In this document: positions 1 through 9,790 of the stretch, piece by piece
How the letters are laid out: each line of letters opens with the position of its first letter
How positions within the stretch are numbered: the first letter of the stretch is position 1
Assembly: GCA_965243775.1 (NCBI GenBank)
Contig: CBDEWF010000112.1
Coordinates: 1 to 64,000, forward strand
Length of the DNA: 64,000 nucleotides
Source: Sansalvadorimonas sp965243775
GTDB taxonomy: Bacteria; Pseudomonadota; Gammaproteobacteria; Pseudomonadales; Endozoicomonadaceae
Direction: 5' to 3'
Notes under the pieces: generated by a model
What the model saw: the letters and a program-made list of their open reading frames with translations, nothing else
Told to the model about the DNA's origin: nothing
The model's database searches: none
Translations under genes and position numbers: made by a program

Positions 1-1730
1 TGTTTTCAGGAAGCGGGCCTGAGCCTGCCGCTCAAGTTCATCAACCCGGATAAAGGGACGAGAGAACTGTCCACGGCTCCGAATACTGATCAGATCAGCA
101 TTGCCTGACAGGTTATCCACCATGTTCACCACCATGTCACCGTTATTGGCAAAGGGTGATGCCACCTGCTGGCCAAAGAAGCTGGCAACCTGTACCCACA
201 ACCGGTTGGAAATCACATCGGTGTCTGCAACCAGGATAATATTAATTGGTTTTTCTGACTCCAGTAGATGAGGCCTTTCTTCAGGTGCATCCATTTCCTC
301 TTCCTGTTCTTCCACGGCAGCACTTTCATCGGTACTTTCATCGGTACTTTCATCGGCAGTACTCTCTTCACTATCCTGCTGACTAGTGTCCGGTTCAGGT
401 TGAGGTCTGCCACCAGGAAATGCACTCTTAACAGATCCAGTGACTCTGGCAGCCAAAGTGTACATGTCACCTGTCGGCTGAAAATTCTTGTACAGTGCCT
501 TGGGATCAAACATCATCGCCAGCTGACCAGCATCAAGCAGAGCAGAGCGGTTACTGGACTGGACAAGGGGCTCAAAGCTGACAGTAGCTCCCCTTTTCAA
601 CTGGAGAGCACCGGCACTGGCAAAGTTCACAGTTTTCAGGTTGCCGGTTACAGCATCACTGCCATTCATATTCCCGGCACCATACCCAAGAATACCAAGA
701 TGTCTGACCGAGCGCCCTGAACCACTGCCAACAGCAAGGGCATGCTCTTCATCGGCCACGAACTTGCCCTGCACCATTTCAATGCCCCAGCTATCCAGTA
801 GAGGCTCCAGGTAAGCAGACTGGGATCCTCCCCCCATTCCATACATACCACCACCGCCGGCAGCTTCTGCATGTGGATCGAGGAAAATCAATGCATGACC
901 ACCCCGCAGAATATACTGATCAACAGCATACTGAGTTTCGGTGATAACACAGGAAGCACCAGAACCAGCAGGCTGACATCATCGGGAATACTGGAAGTCG
1001 CTACCGGCAGGTGTTGAACCTGATAGAGTTTGTCCAGCTGGGAAATACTCATCCAGGGTGGAGAGGGTTGGCGGGTCGCCATATCAAAGCCACCACCAGA
1101 GACAGGAATAGTACTCAATACAGCCAGCCTAGGCTTGTTTGCCTGGCTGACACTGTATATAAGATGGCTGATATCATACTCGAGAAATTTCTCTTTTTCG
1201 GGAGAGAAGAAAGTGATTAACTCACGCTTCTGCTGACTGGTACTCTTGTGACCAGTACCACCCTCTGTACTGTCAGATGGTTCAGATGAAGAGTGTCCAG
1301 CCAAAGCAACCAGCCCCAAGAAGACTTCCTTACCTCCCATAGCCAGAGGAACTGCCTGCAAACCATAACCTGAAGCCTCATCTTCCTGTTCTGAAAATGG
1401 CTCAGGATCAATAATTTCCAGCTGGATATTGCCCCCGGAAATCTGTGCATACTCCTGCAACAGCTCCTGTATGCGACCGGCATAGTTCCTGATCTGAGGA
1501 ATGCCCTCTGTCTGTTTCCTGGAGAAATAGAACTTTAGAGTGACTGGCTGTTTCAGCTGGGCAACCAGATTGTGAGTCCCCTCAGACAGGGTGTAAAGAT
1601 GATCTTCTGTCAGATCGATACGAGCTCCCCGGAACAGAGTCTGGATCATGGCAGTCAAGGCCAAAGTCAGAAGAATCAGGCCAATAAGTCCAGCTTTGGA
1701 AAAAGCTTTGGAAAAAAATGTGCTGCTCAT
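1..1730 (-). pseudogene. GldG-like ABC exporter auxiliary protein, frameshifted and cut by the window edge
   Basis: The first 280 codons (1730 down to 888) have one N-terminal membrane segment and a GldG/DUF7088-type extracytoplasmic domain. That frame stops at 888. The family-like sequence resumes in another frame near 940-970 (YAVDQYILRGGHALIFLDPH) and stays open to base 1 through a second GldG-like segment ending near FIRVDELERQAQARFLK. A single missing base explains the break. An acidic linker with repeated DEST units lies near 330-362. The gene starts 13 bases after the permease stop, so it is the third gene of an ABC operon with the ATPase and permease. In the family, such proteins accompany GldA/GldF-type transporters of unknown substrate. 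The true C-terminus is outside the window. The break may be a mutation or an assembly indel. Confidence 0.75.
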
Positions 1731-1743
1731 AGTTTTTTCCCCC

Positions 1744-2478
1744 TTAATCGGCTTTCTTCATATCAATGACCACTGCTGTAGCCAGCAGCCAGGCTCCGAT
1801 CATTATCAGGAAATAGAGAAGATCCCGGATATCCAGAACACCTTTACTGACAGCTTCAAAATGGGTAAGAAAACTGAGTCCGGCAACCGCATCAACCAGC
1901 CAGGGAGGAGCCCAAGCCTGAAACGATTCCAACACCAGGGGAAAACCTGCCACCACAAACAGAAAGCAGAACACTACGGTGAGGATAAAGGCGATGACCT
2001 GATTATTGGTAGATGCCGACATGCAGGACCCTACAGCCAGGAAACCACCAGCCATCAGCCAGCTGCCGATATACCCGGCCAGAATCACACCATTATCAGG
2101 ATTACCCAGATAATTCACGGTCATCCACATGGGAAAAGTCAACAGCAGTGCAATCCCGGTAAACACCCAGGCAGCCATGAATTTACCAATGACAACAGTT
2201 TTCAGGGATACCGGCAGGGTCAACAGCAACTCCAGAGTTCCCGTTTTCCTCTCTTCTGCCCAAAGCCGCATGCTGACTGCAGGAATCAAAAACAGGTACA
2301 ACCAGGGGTGGAACATGAAAAATGGCATCAAATCAGCCTGCCTACGTTCATAGAAACCACCGAGATAAAAGGTAAAGACTCCTGTCAACATCAGAAATAT
2401 AACAATAAAAACATAAGCCAGAGGGGTGGAGAAATAACTGTTCAACTCCCTGCGGAAAATTACTCCGGTCTGGTTCAT
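1744..2478 (-). CDS. ABC transporter permease, GldF/ABC-2 type
   Basis: This 244-residue membrane protein has about six hydrophobic segments and the ABC-2 feature WAEERKTGTLELLLTLPVS after the second segment, typical of NosY/GldF permeases. It would form the membrane channel with the ATPase encoded just upstream. The ATPase stop and this start overlap by one base in a TGATG arrangement, which indicates translational coupling. The GldG-like gene follows after 13 bases. The substrate cannot be read from sequence. The family includes gliding-motility, Nos and drug or lipid exporters, so only the general role is secure. Confidence 0.88.
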   Translation of the reverse strand: MNQTGVIFRRELNSYFSTPLAYVFIVIFLMLTGVFTFYLGGFYERRQADLMPFFMFHPWLYLFLIPAVSMRLWAEERKTGTLELLLTLPVSLKTVVIGKFMAAWVFTGIALLLTFPMWMTVNYLGNPDNGVILAGYIGSWLMAGGFLAVGSCMSASTNNQVIAFILTVVFCFLFVVAGFPLVLESFQAWAPPWLVDAVAGLSFLTHFEAVSKGVLDIRDLLYFLIMIGAWLLATAVVIDMKKAD

Positions 2479-3437
2479 CAGGCTGCCCCCCTGCTCTGCA
2501 CGACTTCAGGACAGCAGGTCGTTAACTGCCGAAACACATCATCCAAACGTCCTCGTTCCATAAACAGTTCACCCACCGGCCACTGTCTGGACCTGGCTAA
2601 TTCATGAACAGGGTTTAGAAGGTTATAACCCGGCTCAGGGACAATGGTGTAAAGCCCGGCACTGTCCAGGCTGGCCTCTACATCCTTAACACCATTGACA
2701 GATTTCAATGCCTCTACAGCCTCTTCTTCAGACACACCCGGCAGTTCAATGTTAACTGCGCGGTGGTAACGGGAGCGTGTTTCCAGCTCAGAAGGTGTGG
2801 CATCAGCCAATACCCGACCATTGGCAATCACAATCGCTCTGCTGCAGACAGCTGTAACCTCTTCCAGAATATGGGTCGATACAATGACGATTTTTTCCTT
2901 TGCCAGACCTTTGATCAGTTCTCGCACCTGATGTTTCTGATTAGGATCAAGGCCATCGGTCGGCTCATCAAGAATCAGAATGCGCGGATCATGCAGGATG
3001 GCCTGGGCTATTCCAACCCGCCTTTTAAAACCCTTGGAAAGAGTATCAATGTGACGATGGCAGACAGCACCCAGCTCAAGCTGATGGACAACCTGCTCAA
3101 TTCTGTTTTCTTTCTCTTCCCGGGACAGGCCCCGAATGTCACCAATAAAGGAGAGCAGCTGGCCTGGAGTCATATCACCATAAGCCGGCGCTCCTTCGGG
3201 AAGGTAACCTACCAGCTCTTTGGCTGCCACGGAGTTCTTCAAAACATCATAACCACACAGTGATACCGTACCGCTATCTGGCGTAATAAAACCCGTCAGC
3301 ATTTTCATTGTGGTTGATTTGCCCGCTCCATTTGGCCCCAGAAAACCGAGAACCTCTCCCGGCATAACATTAAAAGTGATTCCATCAACAGCCAGAACCC
3401 CTTTAAAAGCTTTTTTCAGATTATCAATTCTTATCAT
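2478..3437 (-). CDS. ABC transporter ATP-binding protein, GldA/CcmA type
   Basis: The nucleotide-binding domain shows Walker A (GPNGAGKST), a degenerate signature region (TLSKGFKRRVGIAQAI), Walker B (ILILDEPTDGLDP) and a switch histidine (IVSTHILEE). A C-terminal regulatory extension of about 90 residues is usual in GldA-like ATPases. The frame is open 36 codons further upstream, to 3545. The ATG at 3437 is preferred because MIRIDNLKKAF is where the family normally begins. This is the first gene of the permease/GldG operon and energises export through it. It is transcribed divergently from the Lon-family protease gene. Confidence 0.88.
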   Translation of the reverse strand: MIRIDNLKKAFKGVLAVDGITFNVMPGEVLGFLGPNGAGKSTTMKMLTGFITPDSGTVSLCGYDVLKNSVAAKELVGYLPEGAPAYGDMTPGQLLSFIGDIRGLSREEKENRIEQVVHQLELGAVCHRHIDTLSKGFKRRVGIAQAILHDPRILILDEPTDGLDPNQKHQVRELIKGLAKEKIVIVSTHILEEVTAVCSRAIVIANGRVLADATPSELETRSRYHRAVNIELPGVSEEEAVEALKSVNGVKDVEASLDSAGLYTIVPEPGYNLLNPVHELARSRQWPVGELFMERGRLDDVFRQLTTCCPEVVQSRGAA

Positions 3438-3885
3438 TTTCAGACGAACCCAATTACTTTTTTGCGACCCTGCCAGCAGGAAAAAGTAGTTATTATTTTT
3501 CACCCTGCAAGTCCCATAAGGGCAGAAATAGACTCCAGATAGCATTCAAAGTTCCAGTTTGATTTTTTCCATTTCTTTCCCAGGGTTTTCACATATGAAG
3601 CTATTAACTCCGAGGCCGCCTCGCAATCTTTTTGTTGCCCTGCCATGGCTGTATGCTTTGGAAAGCCTGCAACTTGGTGAGAAAGAGCGTAGTATTCTGA
3701 ATCAGGAGCTGAAAGAAACCTGTATTCCTGAAGCACAGGGGCTCAAACGAATCCCCCCGTTACACTTAATGCTCTTTGCCAAAACACTCTATTCTGGTAC
3801 AGATTTACCAGATTTTGATTTCCACCATCCGGCCCTATGGTGCACAGGAGATGATGGGAACCAACACACAGGGAATAACACATTA

Positions 3886-6276
3886 ATGTCCACAGCAGTC
3901 AATAAAACCAGAGTTCCAGCCACCCAGCTGACTGCCCGACAGCCCGTCAAGGAGCTGGGCTTTAAATCCACTGAAGAGCTGAAACCCTTTGCCGGCATTC
4001 TGGGACAGGAGCGTGCCGTCACCGCCATGCGCTTTGGCGTAGCCATGCACCGCTCCGGATACAATATGTACGTTATGGGGCAGTCTGGAACAGGAAGAAC
4101 CTCCTACACCCGCTACTACCTGCAAGACGAAGCTGTTGATATGGTAACTCCCAGCGACTGGGCCTATGTCAACAACTTTGACAACAACCGCGAGCCCATG
4201 GCCATCAAGCTGCCAGCAGGCACAGGCGCAAGACTGCAGGCAGATTTCAACTACCTGATTGATGAGCTTCTGGATACTTTCCCGGCAGCTTTTGAAAGCC
4301 CGTCTTACCAGCAAAAGAAAAGCCTGATTGAGCGCAAGTTCAACAAGAGCTATGACAAGGCGATTGAAACCGTTGAACAGGAGGGGCTGAAACATCATAT
4401 CTGCCTGTTCCGGGAGCAGGGGTCACTGACTTTCGCCCCCATGCATGATGGCAAACCCATGGATGAAACTGAGTTTGCCCAACTGCCAGACCGCAAGCGC
4501 AACAAATTCAACAAAGATATTGCCGCCCTGGAAACCCTGCTCAATGAAGAGCTGTCAGAACTCCCCCAGTGGAAACGAGAATCCAGTGAAGAACTGCGCA
4601 AACTGAATCACCAGACTATCGACAAGGCCCTTGAGCCACTGTTAAAAACCCTGCAGAAGACCTATGGCAAGTTTGATGGGGTTCCCATCTATCTGGATGC
4701 CCTCAAGGAAGATCTGCACAAAACCGTAGTGGAACATCTGGCCGATGAACGGGGAATTGAGTTCAAGGAAGATGCTGGCAAACGTAACCTGCTGCGGGAT
4801 ATGTATGTGCCCAATGTCATTGTCAGCCACGAGGACAAGGCTCCCGCTCCGGTGGTTTTTGAAACTCACCCCAGTTACCGCAATCTGTTTGGCCGGGTTG
4901 AGTACACCACTGAAATGGGCGCCTTGCTGACCAGCTACCGACAGATTTGCCCTGGCAGTCTGCATCAGGCCAACGGTGGTTTCCTGGTACTGGAAGCCGC
5001 AAAATTGCTGGAAGAACCTTTCGTCTGGGAAGCACTGAAGCGGGCTCTAAAAGAGAAACAACTGAAGATAGAGTCACCGGCTAATGAAATGGGTCTGGTC
5101 AACACCATTACTCTCAACCCGGAAATTATCCCACTGAACGTCAAAATTGTTCTGCTGGGTTCACGACAGATCTACTACCTTCTACAGGAGCTGGATGCTG
5201 ATTTCCACGAGATGTTCCGGGTTCTGGTCGATTTTGATGGTCATCTGGAGCGGACTCTGGAAACCACCAATTCATTCGCCCGTCTGTTGCACACCCGGGC
5301 AACAGATGAAGGATATCCAGCCCTAACCTCTCAGGCCGTTGCCCGCATGGTAGAACACAGCTCCCGCCTTGCTGAACATAAACGGCATTTGACGGCTCAT
5401 ATTGGCGATCTCTTTGATCTGCTGGCAGAAGCGGATTATGTGCGCAGGGCATCCCGTGGCCGCAAGATATCCCACAACCATGTTGACCAGGCACTGGCTA
5501 ACAAGGCTGAGCGCACCAGCCGGGTCAGCAAGGAAATTCTCAAAGAGATGCTGGAAGGGAGTATTCTGATTGATACCGAGGGTGAAGCTGTCGGCAAGAT
5601 CAACGGCCTGACCGTACTCTCCATCGGCGACACCAGCTTTGGATCTCCGGCTCGCATAACTGCAGCGGTTTACCCTGGTTCCCAGGGCATTGTTGATATT
5701 GAACGGGAAGTTCAGCTGGGTCAGGCCATACACTCCAAGGGGGTTATGATCCTTACCGGTTATCTGGGAGCCAAGTATGCCCAGAAGTTCCCCCTAGCTA
5801 TTTCTGCCAGTCTGGCCATGGAACAGTCTTACGGATATATCGATGGCGACAGCGCCTCTTTGGCAGAACTGTGTTGTCTGATTTCAGCCCTGACCAATGT
5901 TCCCATCAAACAGTCCTGGGCTCTGACCGGCTCCATGAACCAGCATGGCGAGGTGCAGGCTATCGGCGGCGTTAACGAAAAAATTGAAGGTTTCTTCGAA
6001 CTTTGTGAAGCCCGGGGTCTGACCGGTGAACAGGGTGCCATTATTCCTGAGGCCAATGTCCGTAACCTGATGCTGAACGAAAAAGTGCTGGCTGCAGTCA
6101 AGAAAGGCCTGTTTTCAGTTCATGCGGTTTCCCATGTTGAACAGGCACTGGAAATCATCACCGGAATGAAACCGGGCAACCTTAACAGTCGGGGTAAGTA
6201 TCCGAAGGGCAGCCTGAACGAAAGAGTACTTAAGCGCCTGATGGAAATAGCTGAACTGGCAAAAGATAATAATTAG
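3886..6276 (+). CDS. Lon-family AAA ATPase/protease (LonB/YcbZ-like)
   Basis: From this ATG the protein has 796 residues, the usual size for this group. It has an N-terminal AAA module with Walker A (GQSGTGRTS), a long coiled insertion, a second ATPase-like part and a C-terminal Lon protease domain. The catalytic serine lies in DGDSASLAELC and the lysine in NEKIEGFFELC, giving the Ser-Lys dyad. The family degrades or remodels cytoplasmic proteins; the substrate here is unknown. The frame is open a further 109 codons upstream with in-frame ATGs at 3595 and 3559, and neither upstream nor downstream start has a strong ribosome site. The later start is chosen because family homology begins at about KELGFKSTEELKPF. 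The gene appears to stand alone. Confidence 0.85.
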   Translation: MSTAVNKTRVPATQLTARQPVKELGFKSTEELKPFAGILGQERAVTAMRFGVAMHRSGYNMYVMGQSGTGRTSYTRYYLQDEAVDMVTPSDWAYVNNFDNNREPMAIKLPAGTGARLQADFNYLIDELLDTFPAAFESPSYQQKKSLIERKFNKSYDKAIETVEQEGLKHHICLFREQGSLTFAPMHDGKPMDETEFAQLPDRKRNKFNKDIAALETLLNEELSELPQWKRESSEELRKLNHQTIDKALEPLLKTLQKTYGKFDGVPIYLDALKEDLHKTVVEHLADERGIEFKEDAGKRNLLRDMYVPNVIVSHEDKAPAPVVFETHPSYRNLFGRVEYTTEMGALLTSYRQICPGSLHQANGGFLVLEAAKLLEEPFVWEALKRALKEKQLKIESPANEMGLVNTITLNPEIIPLNVKIVLLGSRQIYYLLQELDADFHEMFRVLVDFDGHLERTLETTNSFARLLHTRATDEGYPALTSQAVARMVEHSSRLAEHKRHLTAHIGDLFDLLAEADYVRRASRGRKISHNHVDQALANKAERTSRVSKEILKEMLEGSILIDTEGEAVGKINGLTVLSIGDTSFGSPARITAAVYPGSQGIVDIEREVQLGQAIHSKGVMILTGYLGAKYAQKFPLAISASLAMEQSYGYIDGDSASLAELCCLISALTNVPIKQSWALTGSMNQHGEVQAIGGVNEKIEGFFELCEARGLTGEQGAIIPEANVRNLMLNEKVLAAVKKGLFSVHAVSHVEQALEIITGMKPGNLNSRGKYPKGSLNERVLKRLMEIAELAKDNN

Positions 6277-6297
6277 CCTCTCATTTATGACTTATAG

Positions 6298-6323
6298 GGC
6301 TGGATCCTTTTGTTCCGGCCCAT
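6298..6323 (+). terminator. Possible terminator after the Lon-family gene
   Basis: An eight-base stem (gggctgga / tccggccc, one G-U pair) encloses a nine-base loop 22 bases after the stop codon. No T-tract follows, so intrinsic termination is uncertain. The rest of the gap to 6496 shows nothing else I can identify. Confidence 0.35.
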
Positions 6324-6495
6324 ACTCTCAACTGCAAATATCCATAAGTGGAGCTATGTGGCTCACGGGTAAAAAGCAGGAGACACTTAGCGTCAAGGCT
6401 AATGTAAAGAATGACTAACATTCTCTCTATGAACTCTTGGCTGCAGTTCGACTCATAGATTTCTCATGAGGTAGTCAAATGAGATTTTATGATTA

Positions 6496-7380
6496 ATGAA
6501 CCCAGCTAAACAGACCTTTCCTATTGCGTTAGCCCCTGACATACAGCAAGAGCAAATGCCTTATGACCCTGATGAATTATCAGAAAAGAGCGTGCAGATG
6601 TGGACGTCAGAGGAACTCAAGCTTTTGCTTAGGAGTTGCAAAAACATAAATTCTCTCAATCGTGGTTCACTGGCAAACATGGCGCAGCATTTGTCGCAGC
6701 AAGATTTGTGGATGCAATCAGGGCATTCGGCAAACGGCATTCGTAACCAACTGAAAACTCTTGGTGTTAAAATCTGGTGTTCTAATGATGACCTTGATAA
6801 CCTCCTTGAGTCATCGAGTCATTTAAAAAGCAAACAATCTATGTGTGGTGGACGGGTAGTATCAACTACTTTAGATCCCATACTGAAGATATTGCTGTCA
6901 AAAGAAGAAAGCGGGATTCAGTCAGAGGAGTGTGAGTCTATCTCTCTTCCCCATCGCGATCTAAAAACAATGAAGGAGTGGGTTCAGAAAGAGAAAAACC
7001 GATCACAGATACAGCTACATTGGCTACAGGAACTACAAGAGTGGCTACAGCAAGAGCGGGCTCAATTGGTAAAAGGAGACCCATTATCAAGTTACGCACC
7101 TAACAGGCCAATTGTTTATAGCTTAACCTCTAGTCAACAGTGCCCCTCTTCCTTCGCTTATCAAAATGCGGAAGCTGTTTTTAAATTTCATGACAGCATG
7201 CTTCCTGCAGTTAGGGATCATATTTGCGCTATGTGGCAGCATGTCCCAGATAATTTAAGTAACCTTTCTCAGCGATTAGACCACTTCTGCGAAATAACCC
7301 CATACACAAAAGAAAGCATGTGCATGTTGCTTACAGATAGAGCACAGACTTATCAAAAAAAGCTGGAAGAAAGAGTGTGA
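6496..7380 (+). CDS. Hypothetical protein, possible Myb/SANT-like N-terminal domain
   Basis: This 294-residue protein is not a family I recognise. Residues around 36-95 look like a Myb/SANT or MADF-type helix bundle: WTSEELKLLLRSC, then AQHL, then a third helix with GHSANGIRNQLKTLG and a downstream tryptophan. The middle is charged and probably coiled (EKNRSQIQLHWLQELQEWLQ). There is no signal peptide or membrane segment. Base composition is more AT-rich than in the flanking core genes, and both neighbours are unrelated, which suggests a transferred or lineage-specific gene. It could be a DNA-binding protein or a secreted effector. No ribosome site clearly supports the start. Confidence 0.6.
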   Translation: MNPAKQTFPIALAPDIQQEQMPYDPDELSEKSVQMWTSEELKLLLRSCKNINSLNRGSLANMAQHLSQQDLWMQSGHSANGIRNQLKTLGVKIWCSNDDLDNLLESSSHLKSKQSMCGGRVVSTTLDPILKILLSKEESGIQSEECESISLPHRDLKTMKEWVQKEKNRSQIQLHWLQELQEWLQQERAQLVKGDPLSSYAPNRPIVYSLTSSQQCPSSFAYQNAEAVFKFHDSMLPAVRDHICAMWQHVPDNLSNLSQRLDHFCEITPYTKESMCMLLTDRAQTYQKKLEERV

Positions 7381-7500
7381 TGACCAATGTTAATAACCTC
7401 TGCAAACGACCATTTCACAACTGTGGCCAGGAAGGCAGTATGCTGATTGTCAGCATCACTGGTACTACTATTGCTACCAGCTGACTCTGCAGGCAACCCC

Positions 7501-7539
7501 AGAAAGAAAAACTCCAGCCCGGGGGAACGGACTGGAGTT
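7501..7539 (-). terminator. Rho-independent terminator for the radical SAM gene
   Basis: The arms aactccag (7510-7517) and ctggagtt (7532-7539) pair perfectly. Read on the reverse strand, the stem is followed by a T-rich run (TTTTCTTTCT), so it terminates reverse-strand transcription from the radical SAM gene. The remaining non-coding sequence between 7381 and 7732 shows nothing else recognisable. Confidence 0.6.
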
Positions 7540-7732
7540 AAATTAATGGCTCTGCCACACACTAACAAAGCCAAGACACCAAACACACAAGGAGCAAGAG
7601 GCGATAAAGGGTTACCGCCCTCTCATTACTTCTGACAATAAGATTCGAAGAAAGTTCCGTAAAAATAAGAAAAAATTTCTTTTTGCAAAATGCATACAGA
7701 CCTGTAACACAAAGCAACAGGAATAAACGGCT

Positions 7733-8838
7733 TTATCCCACCATTCGTACGGGGAGTCTGCGGGGGCCCCAGCATCCTGCCTTTGGTTCAAAACGTCCGG
7801 GAATCTGGTAACCACAACCGGAACACGCACCCTGTTCATTCACGCCCCACTCTCCCAGCTGATACCAATCCCGCTCAATGAGAAGCTTGTTACAGTCTGG
7901 GCACCATGTACTTCCACCAGCACTGTCATGAATATTACCGGTATAAACAAAGTGCATACCGTTTTTCATTGCGATGGATCTGGCACGGGTCAAGGTTCGA
8001 AGAAAGCTGCCGGAGTATTAGGATGTTCCATCATTTTCCAGTCAGGATGAAAGGCGGTGAAATGCAGAGGAACATCAGGCCCCAGATGCTCCACAATCCA
8101 TCCACTCATCTCATCCAGTTCTTTATCACTGTCGTTCTCACCCGGGATCAACAGGGCGGTCAATTCAAACCAGACATTTGTCTCATGTTTAAGGTATTCA
8201 AGGGTTTCCAGTACTGGAGCCAGGGAGCCACCACAGATTTTCTTATAAAACCTCTCGGTAAAAGCCTTTAGGTCAACATTGGCGGCATCCATATAACTGA
8301 AAAACTCATTTCTGGGTTCCGGGCAGATATATCCAGCGGTTACCGCAACGGAACGAACATTTTTCTCCCGGGCAGCTATGGCAACATCTCTGGCATACTC
8401 AAGAAAAATCACGGGATCATTATAGGTAAAGGCCAGGCTGCGACAGCCATGTTCCTCAGCCTTATCTGCAAGGGCTTCCGGCATAGCCTGATCGGCCAGG
8501 GTATCCATCTGTCTGGACTTGCTCATATCCCAGTTCTGACAGAATTTGCAGGCCAGGTTGCAACCTGCGGTGCCAAATGACAGCACAGGTGTGCCGGGAA
8601 GAAAGTGATTCAGGGGCTTTTTCTCGATAGGATCAATACAGAAACCACTTGAGCGACCATAACTGGTCAGCACCACAGCATCATTTCTACGTTCTCTGAC
8701 AAAGCAGAGCCCCTGCTGCCCTTCCCGTAAATGGCAGGCCCGGGGACAGGCATCACACTGAACCCGACCATCTTCCATCATGTGCCAGTATTTTGTTGGA
8801 AAGGAAGCGGGCGGTTGCTGTAAGACTGATTTATCCAT
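7733..8838 (-). pseudogene. AmmeMemoRadiSam system radical SAM enzyme, frameshifted
   Basis: The 5' portion (8838 to 7990) encodes 282 residues with an upstream cysteine set (CDACPRACHLREGQQGLC) and the radical SAM motif CNLACKFC, which binds the 4Fe-4S cluster. The frame ends in FFEP-stop at 7990. The family C-terminus continues in the next frame as LRTLTRARSIAMKNGMHFVY and ends with a cysteine-rich ribbon (WCPDCNKL...CSGCGY) and a stop at 7733. One missing base near 7998-8010 would restore a protein of about 368 residues, normal for the family. It is divergent from the MEMO-like and AMMECR1-like genes, completing the three-part AmmeMemoRadiSam set, whose reaction is not established. The break could be real or an assembly error. 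Confidence 0.82.
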
Positions 8839-8942
8839 AATTTACCCTAAAAATGCCATTTCCCGCTCATGGCTGTTTGATTCCTACTGGTTCTGCGAAC
8901 CACGGATTCCTATAATTATAACGCTTAGGAAGAAAGAGGGTC

Positions 8943-9728
8943 ATGGTTATGACCGTACGCCAACCCGCCGTTGCCGGCTCGTTCTACCCTGCCAACCCCG
9001 CAACCTTAAAGGGGTCCATTGCCCAGTTTCTCAATGAGGCAGACTACCGGAGCCTGCCAGCCAAGGTTCTGATTGTGCCCCATGCGGGTTATATCTATTC
9101 AGGCCCTGTTGCAGCCAGCGCTTATAAGTTACTGGAGCAGAGACAGAGCAATATCTCCCGGGTTGTGCTGCTCGGACCGTCCCATCGCACCCTGTTCAAA
9201 GGACTGGCACTGCCAAACTGTGACACGTTTAATACACCTCTCGGACCTGTTACTCTTGACCTTGAAACCATGGCTAGTCTGCAATCCCTGAACCAGGTAC
9301 ATACTCTGGAGGCTGCCCATGAACTGGAGCACTCTCTTGAAGTACAGTTGCCGTTTTTGCAGATGTGTTTACCCAGCTTCACTCTGGTGCCTCTGGTGGT
9401 CGGCGAAGCTTCACCACTTGCTGTTGCAGAAGTTTTGGAAGCACTCTGGGGCGGCCCGGAAACCCTGATCGTAATCAGTACAGATCTCAGCCATTACCAC
9501 AGTTACGATGAAGCCAGAGCCAGAGATGCCGTCACAGTCAGAGCAATCGAACGCTGTGACAGTAACCTGACCGGTGGCCAGGCCTGTGGCTGCCATCCAC
9601 TTAATGGTCTGCTGCAAGTTGCCCTGCAGAAAGGCATGAAAATGACCACTCTGGATGTCCGCAACTCGGGCGATACTGCCGGGGATACTGAGCGAGTGGT
9701 GGGGTATGGAGCCTTTGCCGCACAGTAG
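8943..9728 (+). CDS. amrB: AmmeMemoRadiSam system protein B (MEMO-like)
   Basis: This protein of about 261 residues belongs to the MEMO1/LigB-like family. It begins with the characteristic RQPAVAGSFYPA and contains VPHAGYIYSGPVAASAY, LGPSHR, HSLEVQLPFLQ, STDLSHYHSYDEA and CGCHPLNGLL, in which the family's conserved histidines, aspartate and cysteine lie. It is cytoplasmic, with no signal peptide. A second ATG at 8949 has better spacing from the purine-rich aggaagaaagaggg stretch and may be the real start. The AMMECR1-like gene follows 50 bases downstream and the radical SAM gene is divergent, so the three probably act together. Confidence 0.9.
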   Translation: MVMTVRQPAVAGSFYPANPATLKGSIAQFLNEADYRSLPAKVLIVPHAGYIYSGPVAASAYKLLEQRQSNISRVVLLGPSHRTLFKGLALPNCDTFNTPLGPVTLDLETMASLQSLNQVHTLEAAHELEHSLEVQLPFLQMCLPSFTLVPLVVGEASPLAVAEVLEALWGGPETLIVISTDLSHYHSYDEARARDAVTVRAIERCDSNLTGGQACGCHPLNGLLQVALQKGMKMTTLDVRNSGDTAGDTERVVGYGAFAAQ

Positions 9729-9790
9729 CTGTACTCCCATAAGAGCCGTGCAACAGCGGCGCTAGAACGGCACAACAGATGGAGGTACAC

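Noticed and set aside
1648..2607. A 319-codon forward frame across the ABC permease and ATPase genes
   Set aside because: Its sequence is low-quality and rich in His, Gln and Ser. The reverse strand encodes clear ABC transporter proteins there.
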